This document shows, piece after piece, positions 40,219 to 50,128 of a stretch of DNA of 64,000 nt. The stretch is taken from contig NZ_FOBB01000010.1 in assembly GCF_900109685.1 (NCBI RefSeq), positions 124,001-188,000 of the forward strand. The letters are read 5' to 3'. A model generated the notes under the pieces. It saw nothing but the letters and a program-made list of their open reading frames with translations. It did not search any database and was not told where the DNA came from. Position numbers and translations under genes: made by a program. The stretch is from Chitinophaga rupis. Its GTDB lineage: Bacteria; Bacteroidota; Bacteroidia; Chitinophagales; Chitinophagaceae. Positions within the stretch are counted from its first letter, which is position 1. Every line of letters begins with the position of its first letter.

Positions 40219-42300
40219 TTAATGGGTGATCACATCCAGCTCAGCATAACCCGCCGCATCGTTCTGCTGGGTATTGCGTAATGCACGCAGCCTGATATAA
40301 CGGGCTTTTACCGGCTTAAATTCCTTTATCTGCCACAATGGATTATTCTTAATATTGGAAAACTCTCCTTCATCTGCTATCTTCCATTCTTTGTTATCTT
40401 CTGATACATAGAACTGGTAGTGCGTAATAATCCCATCGGTGCGGCCCTGGCCTGGCAGGTATCTGAAACCGGATACATTCTCCGTCTTACCCATATCAAT
40501 ATCAAGATCTGCCGGCAGTTTTGTATCATGTTCCTGGTACCAGGCTGTTGCAGGGTCTCCGTCTATCACACGGTTAACTTTTTCGTCATTAATACCTGAT
40601 ATTTTCCAGTCCTTCCTGGATATGTCAAATTTCTCTTCTGCTACGGCGCTGCTCTTTTTCGATATGGGGTCATAAACAATGGCCTTTACATTCACTTTTC
40701 CATCCGTTTGTACAGGGGCTTCGTACCGCTTTGCATCCATTGTGGGCTGACTGCCATCCAGGGTATAATAAATAACAGATCCCTTATCAGCGGGCCTGAT
40801 ATATACCGTCCCGGATTGATCCCTGATAATTTCAGGTGCTATAAGAATAGGCGGTGCATTATAAACCCCTATATTGGATATAAGCGGGCAGCTTTTTGCA
40901 GCTGTAATGGTAAAACGTAGCTGCGTAGCAGTTACAGCCGGGAAAAGCAGGATACGTTTGTAACCAATAGTAGTTCCATTCGCCAGCTCCTTCCAGCTGC
41001 CGTTTACCAATCCCTCGACCTTAAAAGCTTTTACCCGCTGGCCTAAGCGTATATATTCCTGGGCAAGAAAACGGTTAAAAGTAGTGGGTTTGCTGAAGTC
41101 TATAGTCAGTGATGCGTTTGTTATTGCATCATCGGTTGCCCAATAGGTGTTCTTATTTCCGTCCACTGCCATGCCTGCGCTGAATGTTTTTGCGTTACCG
41201 CGCACATTTGAAGCGCTCACTTTTTTCTTTTCAGCAAGGTTCACTGCAAATGCTTCCTTTACGGCTTTTGCCAGCGCCAGCGCCGCCTTCTCATCGGTTT
41301 CATGGATCAGGCCTCTCCTGTCTACAGGAAAGTTCAGCAGCAGGGCGCCGTTACGTCCAAAAGAGCTGTAGTAGGTATTCAGCAGATCGGGCAGGGATTT
41401 TACGCGGCTGTCTTCATAGGCATGATAGAACCATCCGGGACGGATGGAGGTATTCACCTCAGCCGGTACCCAGGAATCACCGTTCTCCACTCCATGATGC
41501 AACATATCATACGGTACTTCTCCGGTAGCATTCAGCAGGCTCCAGTTCGTTTCCCCAACATAACCACCCTCTGTGCCTACCCAGCGCAGGTCACCGCGAT
41601 CGCCACCGTCGTTCCATATAACGATCTTTGGCTGCAGCTGGCGTATGAGCTTATAAGTGTTCTTCCAGTCATAATAGGTGGTCCGGTCTATTTTGCGGGT
41701 TTCCCTGGCGCCACCGTAATAGCCTGAACCACCATTAGCTCCGTCAAACCATATTTCAAAAATATCACCATAGTTTGTAAGCAGCTCTTTCAGCTGGTTC
41801 CTGAAGTAAGTGATGTATTCCGGTGTTCCGTACACCGCGCTGTTCCGGTCCCAGGGCGACAAATAAATACCCAGCTTCAGGCCGTATTCCTTACACGCAT
41901 TTGCCAGGTCACGAACAATATCCCCTTTGCCACCGCGCCAGGAAGAATTTTTAACAGAATATTCAGTATACTTTGATGGCCATAAACAAAATCCTGAATG
42001 ATGCTTGGCTGTAAGAATAATACCCTTCATACCCGCTTCTTTACAAACACGGGCCCATTGACGGCAATCCAGGTTAACCGGGTTAAAGATCTTAGGATCG
42101 TCTTCACCGTATCCCCATTCCTGGTCTGTAAAAGTATTGGTAGATAAATGGATGAATGCGTAATATTCCATTTCCTGCCATCTCATCTGGTTTTCAGAGG
42201 GAACCGGGCCGCAGGGAGCGGGCGCCCTGGTTTGAGCATAACCACTTACTGCCAAACATCCTATTACCGTTATTACCTTACAAATTTTCCGAAACATCAC
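40219..42300 (-). CDS. GH29 fucosidase with chitobiase-like and discoidin-like C-terminal domains
   Basis: A 693-residue secreted enzyme with a signal peptide ending S-G-Y-A-Q (about residue 22). The GH29 barrel has Y-Y-A-F-I-H-L-S (about 46-53), T-A-K-H-H-S-G-F (about 96-103) and E-I-W-F-D-G-A-N with Asp186 as nucleophile. Two accessory regions follow: an F5/8 type C-like part (about 370-480) and a CHB_HEX_C-type segment with Y-Y-T-L-D-G-S-Q-P-T (about 505-514), then another discoidin-like end. This architecture is typical of the GH29 group acting on branched alpha-1,3/1,4 fucosyl linkages, differing from the two other fucosidases in the window. It is the fourth gene after GH2, GH42 and GH39. 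Confidence 0.88.
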   Translation of the reverse strand: MMFRKICKVITVIGCLAVSGYAQTRAPAPCGPVPSENQMRWQEMEYYAFIHLSTNTFTDQEWGYGEDDPKIFNPVNLDCRQWARVCKEAGMKGIILTAKHHSGFCLWPSKYTEYSVKNSSWRGGKGDIVRDLANACKEYGLKLGIYLSPWDRNSAVYGTPEYITYFRNQLKELLTNYGDIFEIWFDGANGGSGYYGGARETRKIDRTTYYDWKNTYKLIRQLQPKIVIWNDGGDRGDLRWVGTEGGYVGETNWSLLNATGEVPYDMLHHGVENGDSWVPAEVNTSIRPGWFYHAYEDSRVKSLPDLLNTYYSSFGRNGALLLNFPVDRRGLIHETDEKAALALAKAVKEAFAVNLAEKKKVSASNVRGNAKTFSAGMAVDGNKNTYWATDDAITNASLTIDFSKPTTFNRFLAQEYIRLGQRVKAFKVEGLVNGSWKELANGTTIGYKRILLFPAVTATQLRFTITAAKSCPLISNIGVYNAPPILIAPEIIRDQSGTVYIRPADKGSVIYYTLDGSQPTMDAKRYEAPVQTDGKVNVKAIVYDPISKKSSAVAEEKFDISRKDWKISGINDEKVNRVIDGDPATAWYQEHDTKLPADLDIDMGKTENVSGFRYLPGQGRTDGIITHYQFYVSEDNKEWKIADEGEFSNIKNNPLWQIKEFKPVKARYIRLRALRNTQQNDAAGYAELDVITH

Positions 42301-42342
42301 ACTATGGGTTTATTATTCTTCAGCTCAATGTATTAATTTTTT

Positions 42343-43938
42343 CTAATCCACCTTAATGAAATTCAGAAAGTAAACATCGTTCTCCCAGATCGCCAGCTCC
42401 TTTGAAAAAGGGGTCCCGTCTTTCACTTTTATGATCTCTTTTGAAACCGGCGTGCCGTCATTCTGCGATTTAATCTGCTCCACCTGCTGCCTGCTAAGCT
42501 GTGCGGGTTTCCCCAGGGAGAGATAAGTGGAATAAGCATCGTTGCAGCGATAACCTGCTTTATATACTTCAAGCGCATATGTTCCGGCAGGTACGTTTGC
42601 AATATTGATCTTCAATTTCCCTTTGGGTTTTGAAGGAAGATCGCGGATATAATATTGCTGATTGTGCACGGAATCTCCCGGATGCGTATTGGTAAAATCC
42701 CAGGCCAGCACCTGTATATTTCCGGTTGAATCCCTGCACACCCATGAAGTGGAATCTGTATTTGCCAATTCAATATTTCCCAGCCGGTTCATAAACTGGT
42801 AGGCATAGAATACCGGTTTGTTAATGCCTTGTATGGTCAGCATGCCAAATCCTCCATGAAAAGGTGTAAAGCGTGGCCCGGGCTCTTCAAAAATATCGGT
42901 AAATACCCAGTACGACATTGAGTTGGCAGCCTTACCAACCTGTTTCAGCTTTTGCAGTACATATGCTGCTTCATGATAGCTGTCATGAATAGGATCAGCC
43001 GGGGTATAGGATGCGCTCCATTCGGTGTAATGGAGCTCCAGATCAGGCATTGCTGAACCGGCAATTTCTTTTCGTGACTGCAGCACATCACCGCTCACAC
43101 TCATGGGATTTTTATCGAGCACGGTACCTGAATTGCCAAATTCATCGAGATATCCCTGCTTTACACCATAGGCATGGGTGCTTATAAAATCTATGGGTAC
43201 ATTATTCTTCTGGCAGTATGCAATCATTTCGGTTTCCCAGGCAGCTCCGGCAGTTCCCGGCCCTCCAACGCGATAAGATGAATTAACGCTTTTAATAGCT
43301 TTAGCGCTATAGGTGTATAATTTAAAGTAGTCATCCTGCGTCCCTGCCCAGAAACCATCCAGGTTAGGCTCATTCCAAACTTCAAAATACCAGGTCTTTA
43401 CTTCGCTGGCGCCGTAACGTTCTGTAAAATGCCGGGTAAGATCCTTCACCAATGCACCCCACTTTTCGTAATCCTTCGGAGGCGTTACATTCCCCCGCCA
43501 CCAGAAGATCGTTTTGGATCCACTGGCCAGCGCTGAAGGCATAAAGCCCAGCTCAACAAAGGGTTTCATGCCAATGCTTTGTAAAAAATCAACTAAAGCA
43601 TCAATGTACATATAGTTGTAAACCGGGTTACCTTTACTATCCTCTGTATATACAGCCATGTCGTCTGTTAACAGTCCATGCATGCGGATGTACCTGAAAC
43701 CGCATTCTTTTCTTACATATGCAAGCTGCTGCTGCCAGTCGGCCCGCAGCCCTTCGTTGGCGCGGCCTGCGCCCACACACTCATTAAACATGGTGCTGAA
43801 CTTTCCCGCTGTTTTGTTGAAATCAATATTGATTGCCCGTTCCTGCGCGGCCGTTCCGCTGCGCTTTGCCGTTTGCGCAACCAGTGTTCCTGAAATGGAA
43901 GCAAACAGGGTCGTTAACAGTATTAGATTCTTTTTCAT
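42343..43938 (-). CDS. GH39-family beta-xylosidase-like glycosidase
   Basis: A 531-residue secreted protein with a signal peptide of about 21 residues (ending V-A-Q). The (beta/alpha)8 barrel shows R-Y-I-R-M-H-G-L-L near 82-90, the acid/base Glu190 in V-W-N-E-P-N-L-D-G-F-W, and the nucleophile Glu306 in H-Y-T-E-W-S, all standard GH39 positions. GH39 enzymes are retaining beta-xylosidases or alpha-L-iduronidases, and the first is more likely in a hemicellulose locus. The C-terminal ~130 residues form a beta domain. It lies 27 bp after the GH42 gene in the same operon. Confidence 0.87.
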   Translation of the reverse strand: MKKNLILLTTLFASISGTLVAQTAKRSGTAAQERAINIDFNKTAGKFSTMFNECVGAGRANEGLRADWQQQLAYVRKECGFRYIRMHGLLTDDMAVYTEDSKGNPVYNYMYIDALVDFLQSIGMKPFVELGFMPSALASGSKTIFWWRGNVTPPKDYEKWGALVKDLTRHFTERYGASEVKTWYFEVWNEPNLDGFWAGTQDDYFKLYTYSAKAIKSVNSSYRVGGPGTAGAAWETEMIAYCQKNNVPIDFISTHAYGVKQGYLDEFGNSGTVLDKNPMSVSGDVLQSRKEIAGSAMPDLELHYTEWSASYTPADPIHDSYHEAAYVLQKLKQVGKAANSMSYWVFTDIFEEPGPRFTPFHGGFGMLTIQGINKPVFYAYQFMNRLGNIELANTDSTSWVCRDSTGNIQVLAWDFTNTHPGDSVHNQQYYIRDLPSKPKGKLKINIANVPAGTYALEVYKAGYRCNDAYSTYLSLGKPAQLSRQQVEQIKSQNDGTPVSKEIIKVKDGTPFSKELAIWENDVYFLNFIKVD

Positions 43939-43965
43939 TCTTAAAGCCTTTTATCTTTCTTATAA

Positions 43966-46053
43966 CTATTCAGTCCATACCAGCACTCCACCGGGTTGCA
44001 ATATTTTCTCACCTACCATAATGTTAGCTGTTGCAGGCATGTTCATGGTATAATTATCCGAGGAATAATTTACCGCTACATAAAAACCATCCCGCCAGTA
44101 AACATATATGCCGGGCGGATAATTCTCGGTGGTAGCCCCTGCACCGGTATAAATGCCGTGCAGCACGTCCTGTTCCAGCTTTGAATCATCAGTATCCACG
44201 CCGATATAGGTTATAGAGCCTTTACCAACCTTATGTTTTACTACCGCTGCTTTTCCTTTATAGAACTGGTTATCGAATACAGCAAGTGTTTCCGTATTCT
44301 TATCCGGCGCCAGCAGATCGGCCCAGTTATTCCAGCTGTAATGGGCTGATCCCATAAGGATCTCTCCTTTGCCGCTATTTGAAAGCATATCGGTTGCTTT
44401 TACCTGCGCCCCTATAAGGGTGGATATGGGAGCAGCCCATTCCGCCTCCCAGAAATGGCCCATGCGATCCTTGGTTGCGGTACGGCAGGTAATGATCAAA
44501 TGCCCTCCGTTAGCCGCATATTCACTCCATTTTTTTACCAAAGCACTGTCGGCCATTTCGTAGGCCGGTACAATCACAAACCTGTATTTAGACAGGTCGG
44601 CAGTTTCCGGGATCACATCTACCGGCGCGCCGAATGATTTTGCTATTTCAAGGAATTTAATTGGGTAGTTCCAGGTATCCCATTGCCAGGTTTGTTTTTG
44701 CCGGTCAATAGTCCAGTAATTTTCCAGGTTCCAGAGGATGGCTGTTGACCGTGCAGCCAGTGTTGCCGGCATGGTAGCACCCGGCTTATATTGTTTGCGC
44801 AGCGCTTTTATTTCTTTCATGAATTGCATATACTCCTCACCACCGGGTGAAGGGGTTACACCATCCGGCAGTATTACGCCGGCATGGTATTGCTCTGCAC
44901 TATAATTGATCTGGCGGAACCGGTAAGAAGAGGCCAGCTTTCCACCTGCAGCAAAAGTGTGGTACAGCCACATACGTACGGTGCCTGGCAAAAGCAGCGG
45001 GTTGTAGCTGCCCCAGTTCACCGGCCCGGGTTGAATTTCCATTACGCCGGATACGCCGCCTACGTTTTTATAATATTCAGCGGCAAAGAGGATCACCTTA
45101 CTATTTCCCAAACGAAAACCCAGCTCCCCGATATTATTGGTACCGCCATTCGGATAGGCGGTATAAGTTGCAAAATCAAGCTTATTCGTCCGCCGCGGAT
45201 CAGCGCCGGTGGATACTGCTGTATAATTGGTGGTTATAAACTGCTCCTTAGAAATGTAGCTCCGCAATGTTGCAGCCTGAAAATCCAGGAACTCCGCCTG
45301 GGCATCTGCCGAGTACCTTTTAAAATCAAGCAAGGCATGGGGATTATTGCCCCACCAGCCTACCAGGTTGGTATTGGGAATAATAACCTGGTCAAAACTA
45401 TCGTACCACTGGCTCCAGAAAGCAGCGCCCCAGGCAGCATTCAATGCCTCAATGGTTTTGTATTTGTTCCTGAGCCATTGCCGGAAGGCTTCCTGCGAAG
45501 ATGGGCTATAGTCAGGTTTGGCATCCGGCTCGTTATCCAGCTGCCAGCCGATCACATTTTTATGCTGCCCATAGCGTTTAGCCATTTCTGTTACAATGGC
45601 TGCTACAAACCGCCGGTAGGCAGGATTAACGATTGACCCTAACCCGCGTGTGCCATGCTCAGCGCGGATATAATGGCCATCCATTACAAAAGTTTCAGGA
45701 TACTTCACCCTCATCCATGCCGGCGTGGCTGCAGAAGGTGTGCACATCATCACTTTCAGGTTGTATTTAGCGCAGAGCGCCATTACTTTATCCAGCCAGT
45801 CAAATTCAAATTTCCCTTCTTCGGGTTCCATTTTAAACCAGGCAAACTCCGCCAGGTGTACAAACTCATAACCCATACCGGCAATCTTCTTTATATCCCG
45901 TTCCCATTGATTTTCGTTCCAATGCTCAGGATAGTAATAGATACCGGTTGTAATGAGATCTTTTTCAGGAAAAAAGCGGTTGCCTCCCTGCGCAGCTGCG
46001 TTCAGTCCTGAGATCAAAAGGGTTATGATAATGGGTATTGCGTATTTATTCAT
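43966..46053 (-). CDS. Beta-galactosidase, GH42
   Basis: A 695-residue protein with a signal peptide (cleaved after A-A-A-Q, about residue 22). GH42 marks include Y-Y-P-E-H-W near 38-43, acid/base Glu175 in Q-L-D-N-E-P-D, and nucleophile Glu339 in V-M-E-I-Q-P-G-P-V-N-W. The trimerisation-like domain with a Rossmann-type D-R-x-G-H-F-W stretch and a short C-terminal beta domain follow. GH42 enzymes release beta-galactose from oligosaccharides; a secreted form is common in Bacteroidota. With GH2 19 bp upstream, it probably removes galactose from xyloglucan or galactan side chains. Confidence 0.9.
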   Translation of the reverse strand: MNKYAIPIIITLLISGLNAAAQGGNRFFPEKDLITTGIYYYPEHWNENQWERDIKKIAGMGYEFVHLAEFAWFKMEPEEGKFEFDWLDKVMALCAKYNLKVMMCTPSAATPAWMRVKYPETFVMDGHYIRAEHGTRGLGSIVNPAYRRFVAAIVTEMAKRYGQHKNVIGWQLDNEPDAKPDYSPSSQEAFRQWLRNKYKTIEALNAAWGAAFWSQWYDSFDQVIIPNTNLVGWWGNNPHALLDFKRYSADAQAEFLDFQAATLRSYISKEQFITTNYTAVSTGADPRRTNKLDFATYTAYPNGGTNNIGELGFRLGNSKVILFAAEYYKNVGGVSGVMEIQPGPVNWGSYNPLLLPGTVRMWLYHTFAAGGKLASSYRFRQINYSAEQYHAGVILPDGVTPSPGGEEYMQFMKEIKALRKQYKPGATMPATLAARSTAILWNLENYWTIDRQKQTWQWDTWNYPIKFLEIAKSFGAPVDVIPETADLSKYRFVIVPAYEMADSALVKKWSEYAANGGHLIITCRTATKDRMGHFWEAEWAAPISTLIGAQVKATDMLSNSGKGEILMGSAHYSWNNWADLLAPDKNTETLAVFDNQFYKGKAAVVKHKVGKGSITYIGVDTDDSKLEQDVLHGIYTGAGATTENYPPGIYVYWRDGFYVAVNYSSDNYTMNMPATANIMVGEKILQPGGVLVWTE

Positions 46054-46071
46054 CTGAAGATCTTTTATGTG

Positions 46072-48534
46072 TTATTCAGTGCCTGCCGTAATGGTATTTG
46101 CTTTAATGCTGATAGTGCTTTCCGGCAAACCGGGTGAGCTAACCATAAGCTTAATATCCCCGGCGTGCAGAGTGCTTCTGATCACAGCCAATGCCCTTCC
46201 ATGCCATGCTTTACGGGTATCGCCTACATAGGGATCCGTATCTTTAATATCAGCATTGGCTATTCCTGCAACAACTGCCGGCCCATCTATTTTGAAATGC
46301 AAACGGTTTGCGGCATTGGGCTGAAATACTCCGTCCCTGTCCGTTATTTCGATGGTAACATATACCAGGTCCTCCCCGTTTGCCAGCATTTCTTTCCGGT
46401 CGGCAGTCAGCTTTATTGTTGCTGCAATACCGGCCGTTTGGAGCATGGCCGATCCAACTTCCTTATTACTTTCCACACCAACTGCTTTCAGTATACCTGG
46501 TGAATAAGGCACAGAGAATGTTGCCTTAAACTGCTGTTCAGCGGTGGTTGCCTGTTCATCAATAAGCTTGTTGTTGAGGTAAAGCCGGACCTTGGGATAT
46601 TTGGAATAAACTTCCACCTGCACCTTCCTGCCCTCAGCTCCGGGCCATGTCCAGCTTTCCCAGGTTGGCCATACGGACCACCAGGTTTCTTTGATGTCAA
46701 TGGGTTCCGGAGCCGGCTCCCGGACAGCCATGTAGAGCTTTTCATCATTATTATACAACATGCTTCTATAATGCGATATGGGTTTTCTCCATCCAACCAG
46801 ATCTATATCACCACAATATGCAGCATGCCAGGGGAAAAGATCATGCTCCCAATGTTCGCCGGGAACATCGCCGGAGTAGTACCAGCGGCCAATTCCCGAT
46901 TCGCCCAGGTAATCAATGGCTGTCCACACAAAATCTCCGATAACATAACTGTTATCCTGTACCAGCTTCCAGTTTGTAAAGGCATCTTTCGGATAAGATT
47001 CTGTTTGAACGATCATACGTGAAGGAGCCCGTTGATGGTCTGAGGGTGCAGCAAACAGGTGATAATTATAACCGGCAACATCGTGTACTGCCATTAGCGG
47101 ATCAAACACTGTCCAATCCTTACCATTTTCTACAATAGCCGATGTAACGGGGCGGGTACTATCTATTTTCTTTATAGCATCTGCAAGCATTTTAGCGGTA
47201 TTTACAGCTTCGGGCTCACTTCTCTCCGGTATCTCATTACCTATACTCCACATTATAACAGCAGGATGATTACGGTCGCGCAGCACCATTGATCCAAGAT
47301 CACGGCTCCACCACTTATCAAAATACATGGCGTAATCATATTTCGTTTTTCCTTTTCTCCAGCAATCAAACGCTTCATCCATCACCAGCATACCTAATTT
47401 ATCGCAGGCATTTAAAAAAGCTTCAGAAGGAGGATTATGGGAAGTTCTTACCGCATTGAACCCGGCGGCCTTCAGCTGCTCCACCTTGCGTTCCTCTGCA
47501 CGGTCAAAAGCGGCAGCGCCCAGGCAACCATTATCATGATGGGCACAGCCGCCATTTATTTTCACTGTTTTGCCGTTAAGCTGAAAACCATTTACGGCAG
47601 TAAATTTTATGGAACGGATACCAAAAGCGGTTTGGGTATCATCCACTACCTTTTTATCCTGTAACACCTGGATCTGCGCCTGGTATAAATTGGGAGACTC
47701 TAGTGACCAAAGCAAAGGGTTTGATACCTGTATGGTTTGTGTAATTTCCTTTTCACTATTGGCGGGTAGCTCCACCTTCACCTGGTCAGCACCTGCATTT
47801 TTGGAATTTTTATTCCAGAGAAGGGCTTTAAGTACAATGCTTTGGCTTACAGGTGTTTCATTTTTCATCCGCGTTGTTACCTGAACAGCTGCCTTTTGGG
47901 AAGTAACATTGGGAATTGAAATTGCTACACCCCATTGCGCCACATGCACAGGGCCCGTAACCATCATCCAAACATGGCGATAGATCCCGGAGCCGCTATA
48001 CCAGCGGCTGTTCATCTGCTGAGAATTATCTACCCTTACTGCTATAACATTCTCCTGTCCAAACTCCAAAAAAGGGGAAAGGTCATAACTAAACGAAGAA
48101 TAGCCGTATGGGTAAATACCAAGGGATCTCCCATTGATAAAAACCTCGGAGTTCATGTAAACACCCTCGAAATAAATGGAGATATGTTTGCCCTTCCATT
48201 CCCCCGGAACCTGAAAGGTTTTCCGGTACCAGCCTACACCTGCTGGGAAGTATCCGCCTCCACCTCCTGTTGGATTTTTGGGACTTATGTTTCCTTCTAT
48301 GCTCCAGTCATGTGGTAAATTGAGATCACGCCAACCTTCATCCCTGAAGTCTTTTGACCTGGCTTCAGGTACATCGCCTAAAAAGAATTTCCAGCTATCA
48401 TCAAATAATTGCTTCCGCGCAATGCCTGCGGGCGTTTCATTTCCTGCTTCCGGCAAATCGATCCGGGCGTAACATAACGGCTGGTAAAAAAACGCTGCAA
48501 TCAATGCAGCTACTAATCCCCTGTACTTTTTCAT
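46072..48534 (-). CDS. Beta-galactosidase-like enzyme, GH2
   Basis: An 820-residue protein with the start at 48534, which gives a direct signal peptide (M-K-K-Y-R-G-L-V-A-A-L). Domain order is the sugar-binding jelly roll (about 35-190, with W-Y-R-K-T-F), an Ig-like domain, the barrel (about 295-590) and further beta domains with C-terminal Ig-like modules. Acid/base Glu434 lies in S-I-G-N-E-I-P-E and nucleophile Glu512 in V-Q-T-E-S-Y. It is the first gene after the terminator at 48586-48621, so it probably has its own promoter in the short gap or depends on read-through. The xyloglucan locus of B. ovatus also contains a GH2 beta-galactosidase. Confidence 0.9.
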   Translation of the reverse strand: MKKYRGLVAALIAAFFYQPLCYARIDLPEAGNETPAGIARKQLFDDSWKFFLGDVPEARSKDFRDEGWRDLNLPHDWSIEGNISPKNPTGGGGGYFPAGVGWYRKTFQVPGEWKGKHISIYFEGVYMNSEVFINGRSLGIYPYGYSSFSYDLSPFLEFGQENVIAVRVDNSQQMNSRWYSGSGIYRHVWMMVTGPVHVAQWGVAISIPNVTSQKAAVQVTTRMKNETPVSQSIVLKALLWNKNSKNAGADQVKVELPANSEKEITQTIQVSNPLLWSLESPNLYQAQIQVLQDKKVVDDTQTAFGIRSIKFTAVNGFQLNGKTVKINGGCAHHDNGCLGAAAFDRAEERKVEQLKAAGFNAVRTSHNPPSEAFLNACDKLGMLVMDEAFDCWRKGKTKYDYAMYFDKWWSRDLGSMVLRDRNHPAVIMWSIGNEIPERSEPEAVNTAKMLADAIKKIDSTRPVTSAIVENGKDWTVFDPLMAVHDVAGYNYHLFAAPSDHQRAPSRMIVQTESYPKDAFTNWKLVQDNSYVIGDFVWTAIDYLGESGIGRWYYSGDVPGEHWEHDLFPWHAAYCGDIDLVGWRKPISHYRSMLYNNDEKLYMAVREPAPEPIDIKETWWSVWPTWESWTWPGAEGRKVQVEVYSKYPKVRLYLNNKLIDEQATTAEQQFKATFSVPYSPGILKAVGVESNKEVGSAMLQTAGIAATIKLTADRKEMLANGEDLVYVTIEITDRDGVFQPNAANRLHFKIDGPAVVAGIANADIKDTDPYVGDTRKAWHGRALAVIRSTLHAGDIKLMVSSPGLPESTISIKANTITAGTE

Positions 48535-48585
48535 GTGTTGAACCTTAAGCGCTGGCTTCACTTTCCATGTCTGTATTTAAGAAAA

Positions 48586-48621
48586 TGTATAAGGGATGCA
48601 CTAACGCTCATCCCTTATACA
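48586..48621 (-). terminator. Terminator after the SusCD-SGBP-GH5 operon
   Basis: A perfect 13-bp stem (TGTATAAGGGATG / CATCCCTTATACA, 10-base loop) followed on the minus strand by TTTTC. It lies 25 bp beyond the GH5 stop and 52 bp before the GH2 start. Confidence 0.88.
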
Positions 48622-48645
48622 TACAAGTCAATCGATCTTCTGAAA

Positions 48646-50100
48646 CTATTTACTGCCTGCTAAAAGGGCGTCAATAGAACGTTTATCAAGCACGGTATTA
48701 TTCCGCCGGTCCAAAGCGCCGCCCGTATCCCAGTAAAAGGGCTTAAGACCATTGGCTATGGCCTGTTTGGTTACATAGGTCAGCCAATAATCTACTGCAT
48801 CATTATGGGTGGCCAGGTCTTTGGGAACATACTTAGTGTTACCACGTCTGTAGGTTCCATATTCGCCCATTATAACCGGGATCTGCTTATCGGTGTATTT
48901 CGTTTTCATTCTGGCCATGGAGGCGTTCACATCACTTTCCTCACCCCAGGTGGCATTGCGTTCAGGTTCAATGGTTGAATGATGTCCGGTACCCCAGTAA
49001 TAGAACATTTTACCCCAGGAGGCATCGCCATCCATCAGTATACAGAACTGGGCAGGGGAATAATAATGCACCTCCACCATCATGCGGTCTTTCGCAGGAT
49101 CTGTGGGGAGGGTATTCATCAGGTCATATGTTTTTTCAATATTCGTTGAGGGCCCCTGTACCACCAGCACCCGGTAGCTGTTACGCCCGCCGGTGGACCG
49201 TACTGCGTTAACGAAGGTTTGATGATAGCTGGCTAGTACCGCCACCTGATCGGCATTATCGGCAGCGGGTTCATTGGCGCTTGCAAACATCAGGTGCTCA
49301 TCAAAATCACGCATGGCCGTAGCAATCTGTTCCCAGAAGGCCTGTTGTTTGGCATTAACGGAATCCTTCTTCTGGGCGTTAATATTGTTTTCCAGCCAGC
49401 CACCGTCCCAATGGATATTAAGCAGCACATACATATCGTTATTCACACAATATTGCACCACCTGCTTTACCCGGTTAAGCCAGGTATCCTGGATCTTGGC
49501 GGTGGTTTTATCGGAATAATAGTCCCATGAGCAGGGCAGGCGGATGGCGGTAAATCCCTGCGCTTTTACAGCTTTGATATAGCTTTCGCTGATCAGTGGA
49601 TTACCCCATGCGGTTTCCCCGCCGATCGCTTCCAGCGTATTGCCAATGTTCCAGCCCAGTTGAAATTTAGCCGCCAGCTGCACGGCGGTACTTCCCATGC
49701 CGGTTGCATCAGCCGGCTGCGGAGATATATTATAGCCCGGATATAAGCTGCTGGCCTGTGTTACATTAATCCTGCGCACCTGGCTGTTTCCCGCGTTAAC
49801 CTCCAGCACTGCGGAGCGGGAAGCTCCGGTAGTATTGGCGGCAGCGGTCAGGTGAATAGAAGCCGGACTGCTGTTGCCGCCTGTTTTGCTCAATTGCAAC
49901 CAGGAAGATGCAGGGTTACTGATATTCCATTCTACGTTACTGGTGACCGTTACCTCAGCGGTATCCCCGGTTGCCTTAAAAACAATATCAGATAGTGAAA
50001 CCGATAATGCCGGTGTTACCACACCCTTTTTACTGCAATATGCCGACACTGCAGCCATGATTAGAAGGCCGGTGAGCATACGCCAACTTTGAGTTTTCAT
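48646..50100 (-). CDS. GH5 endo-beta-glucanase with BACON domain (xyloglucanase-like), lipoprotein
   Basis: A 484-residue lipoprotein with lipobox V-S-A-Y-C (Cys22). A BACON domain (about 32-118, ending V-R-R-I-N-V-T-Q-A) precedes the GH5 catalytic domain, which starts with G-W-N-I-G-N-T-L (about 150). Acid/base Glu277 lies in S-A-N-E-P and nucleophile Glu413 in I-M-G-E-Y-G. The architecture (lipid anchor, BACON, GH5 of the subfamily 4 type) is that of BoGH5A, the surface endo-xyloglucanase of the B. ovatus xyloglucan locus. It is last in the operon after the IPT/TIG lipoprotein. Endo-xyloglucanase activity is therefore probable, but not proven from sequence. Confidence 0.9.
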   Translation of the reverse strand: MKTQSWRMLTGLLIMAAVSAYCSKKGVVTPALSVSLSDIVFKATGDTAEVTVTSNVEWNISNPASSWLQLSKTGGNSSPASIHLTAAANTTGASRSAVLEVNAGNSQVRRINVTQASSLYPGYNISPQPADATGMGSTAVQLAAKFQLGWNIGNTLEAIGGETAWGNPLISESYIKAVKAQGFTAIRLPCSWDYYSDKTTAKIQDTWLNRVKQVVQYCVNNDMYVLLNIHWDGGWLENNINAQKKDSVNAKQQAFWEQIATAMRDFDEHLMFASANEPAADNADQVAVLASYHQTFVNAVRSTGGRNSYRVLVVQGPSTNIEKTYDLMNTLPTDPAKDRMMVEVHYYSPAQFCILMDGDASWGKMFYYWGTGHHSTIEPERNATWGEESDVNASMARMKTKYTDKQIPVIMGEYGTYRRGNTKYVPKDLATHNDAVDYWLTYVTKQAIANGLKPFYWDTGGALDRRNNTVLDKRSIDALLAGSK

Positions 50101-50128
50101 AATGATGATATTTGGTTAAAAAATTCCC

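Noticed and set aside
44884..45636. 250-codon plus-strand frame inside GH42
   Set aside because: It covers the GH42 catalytic region on the other strand; no family features were seen.
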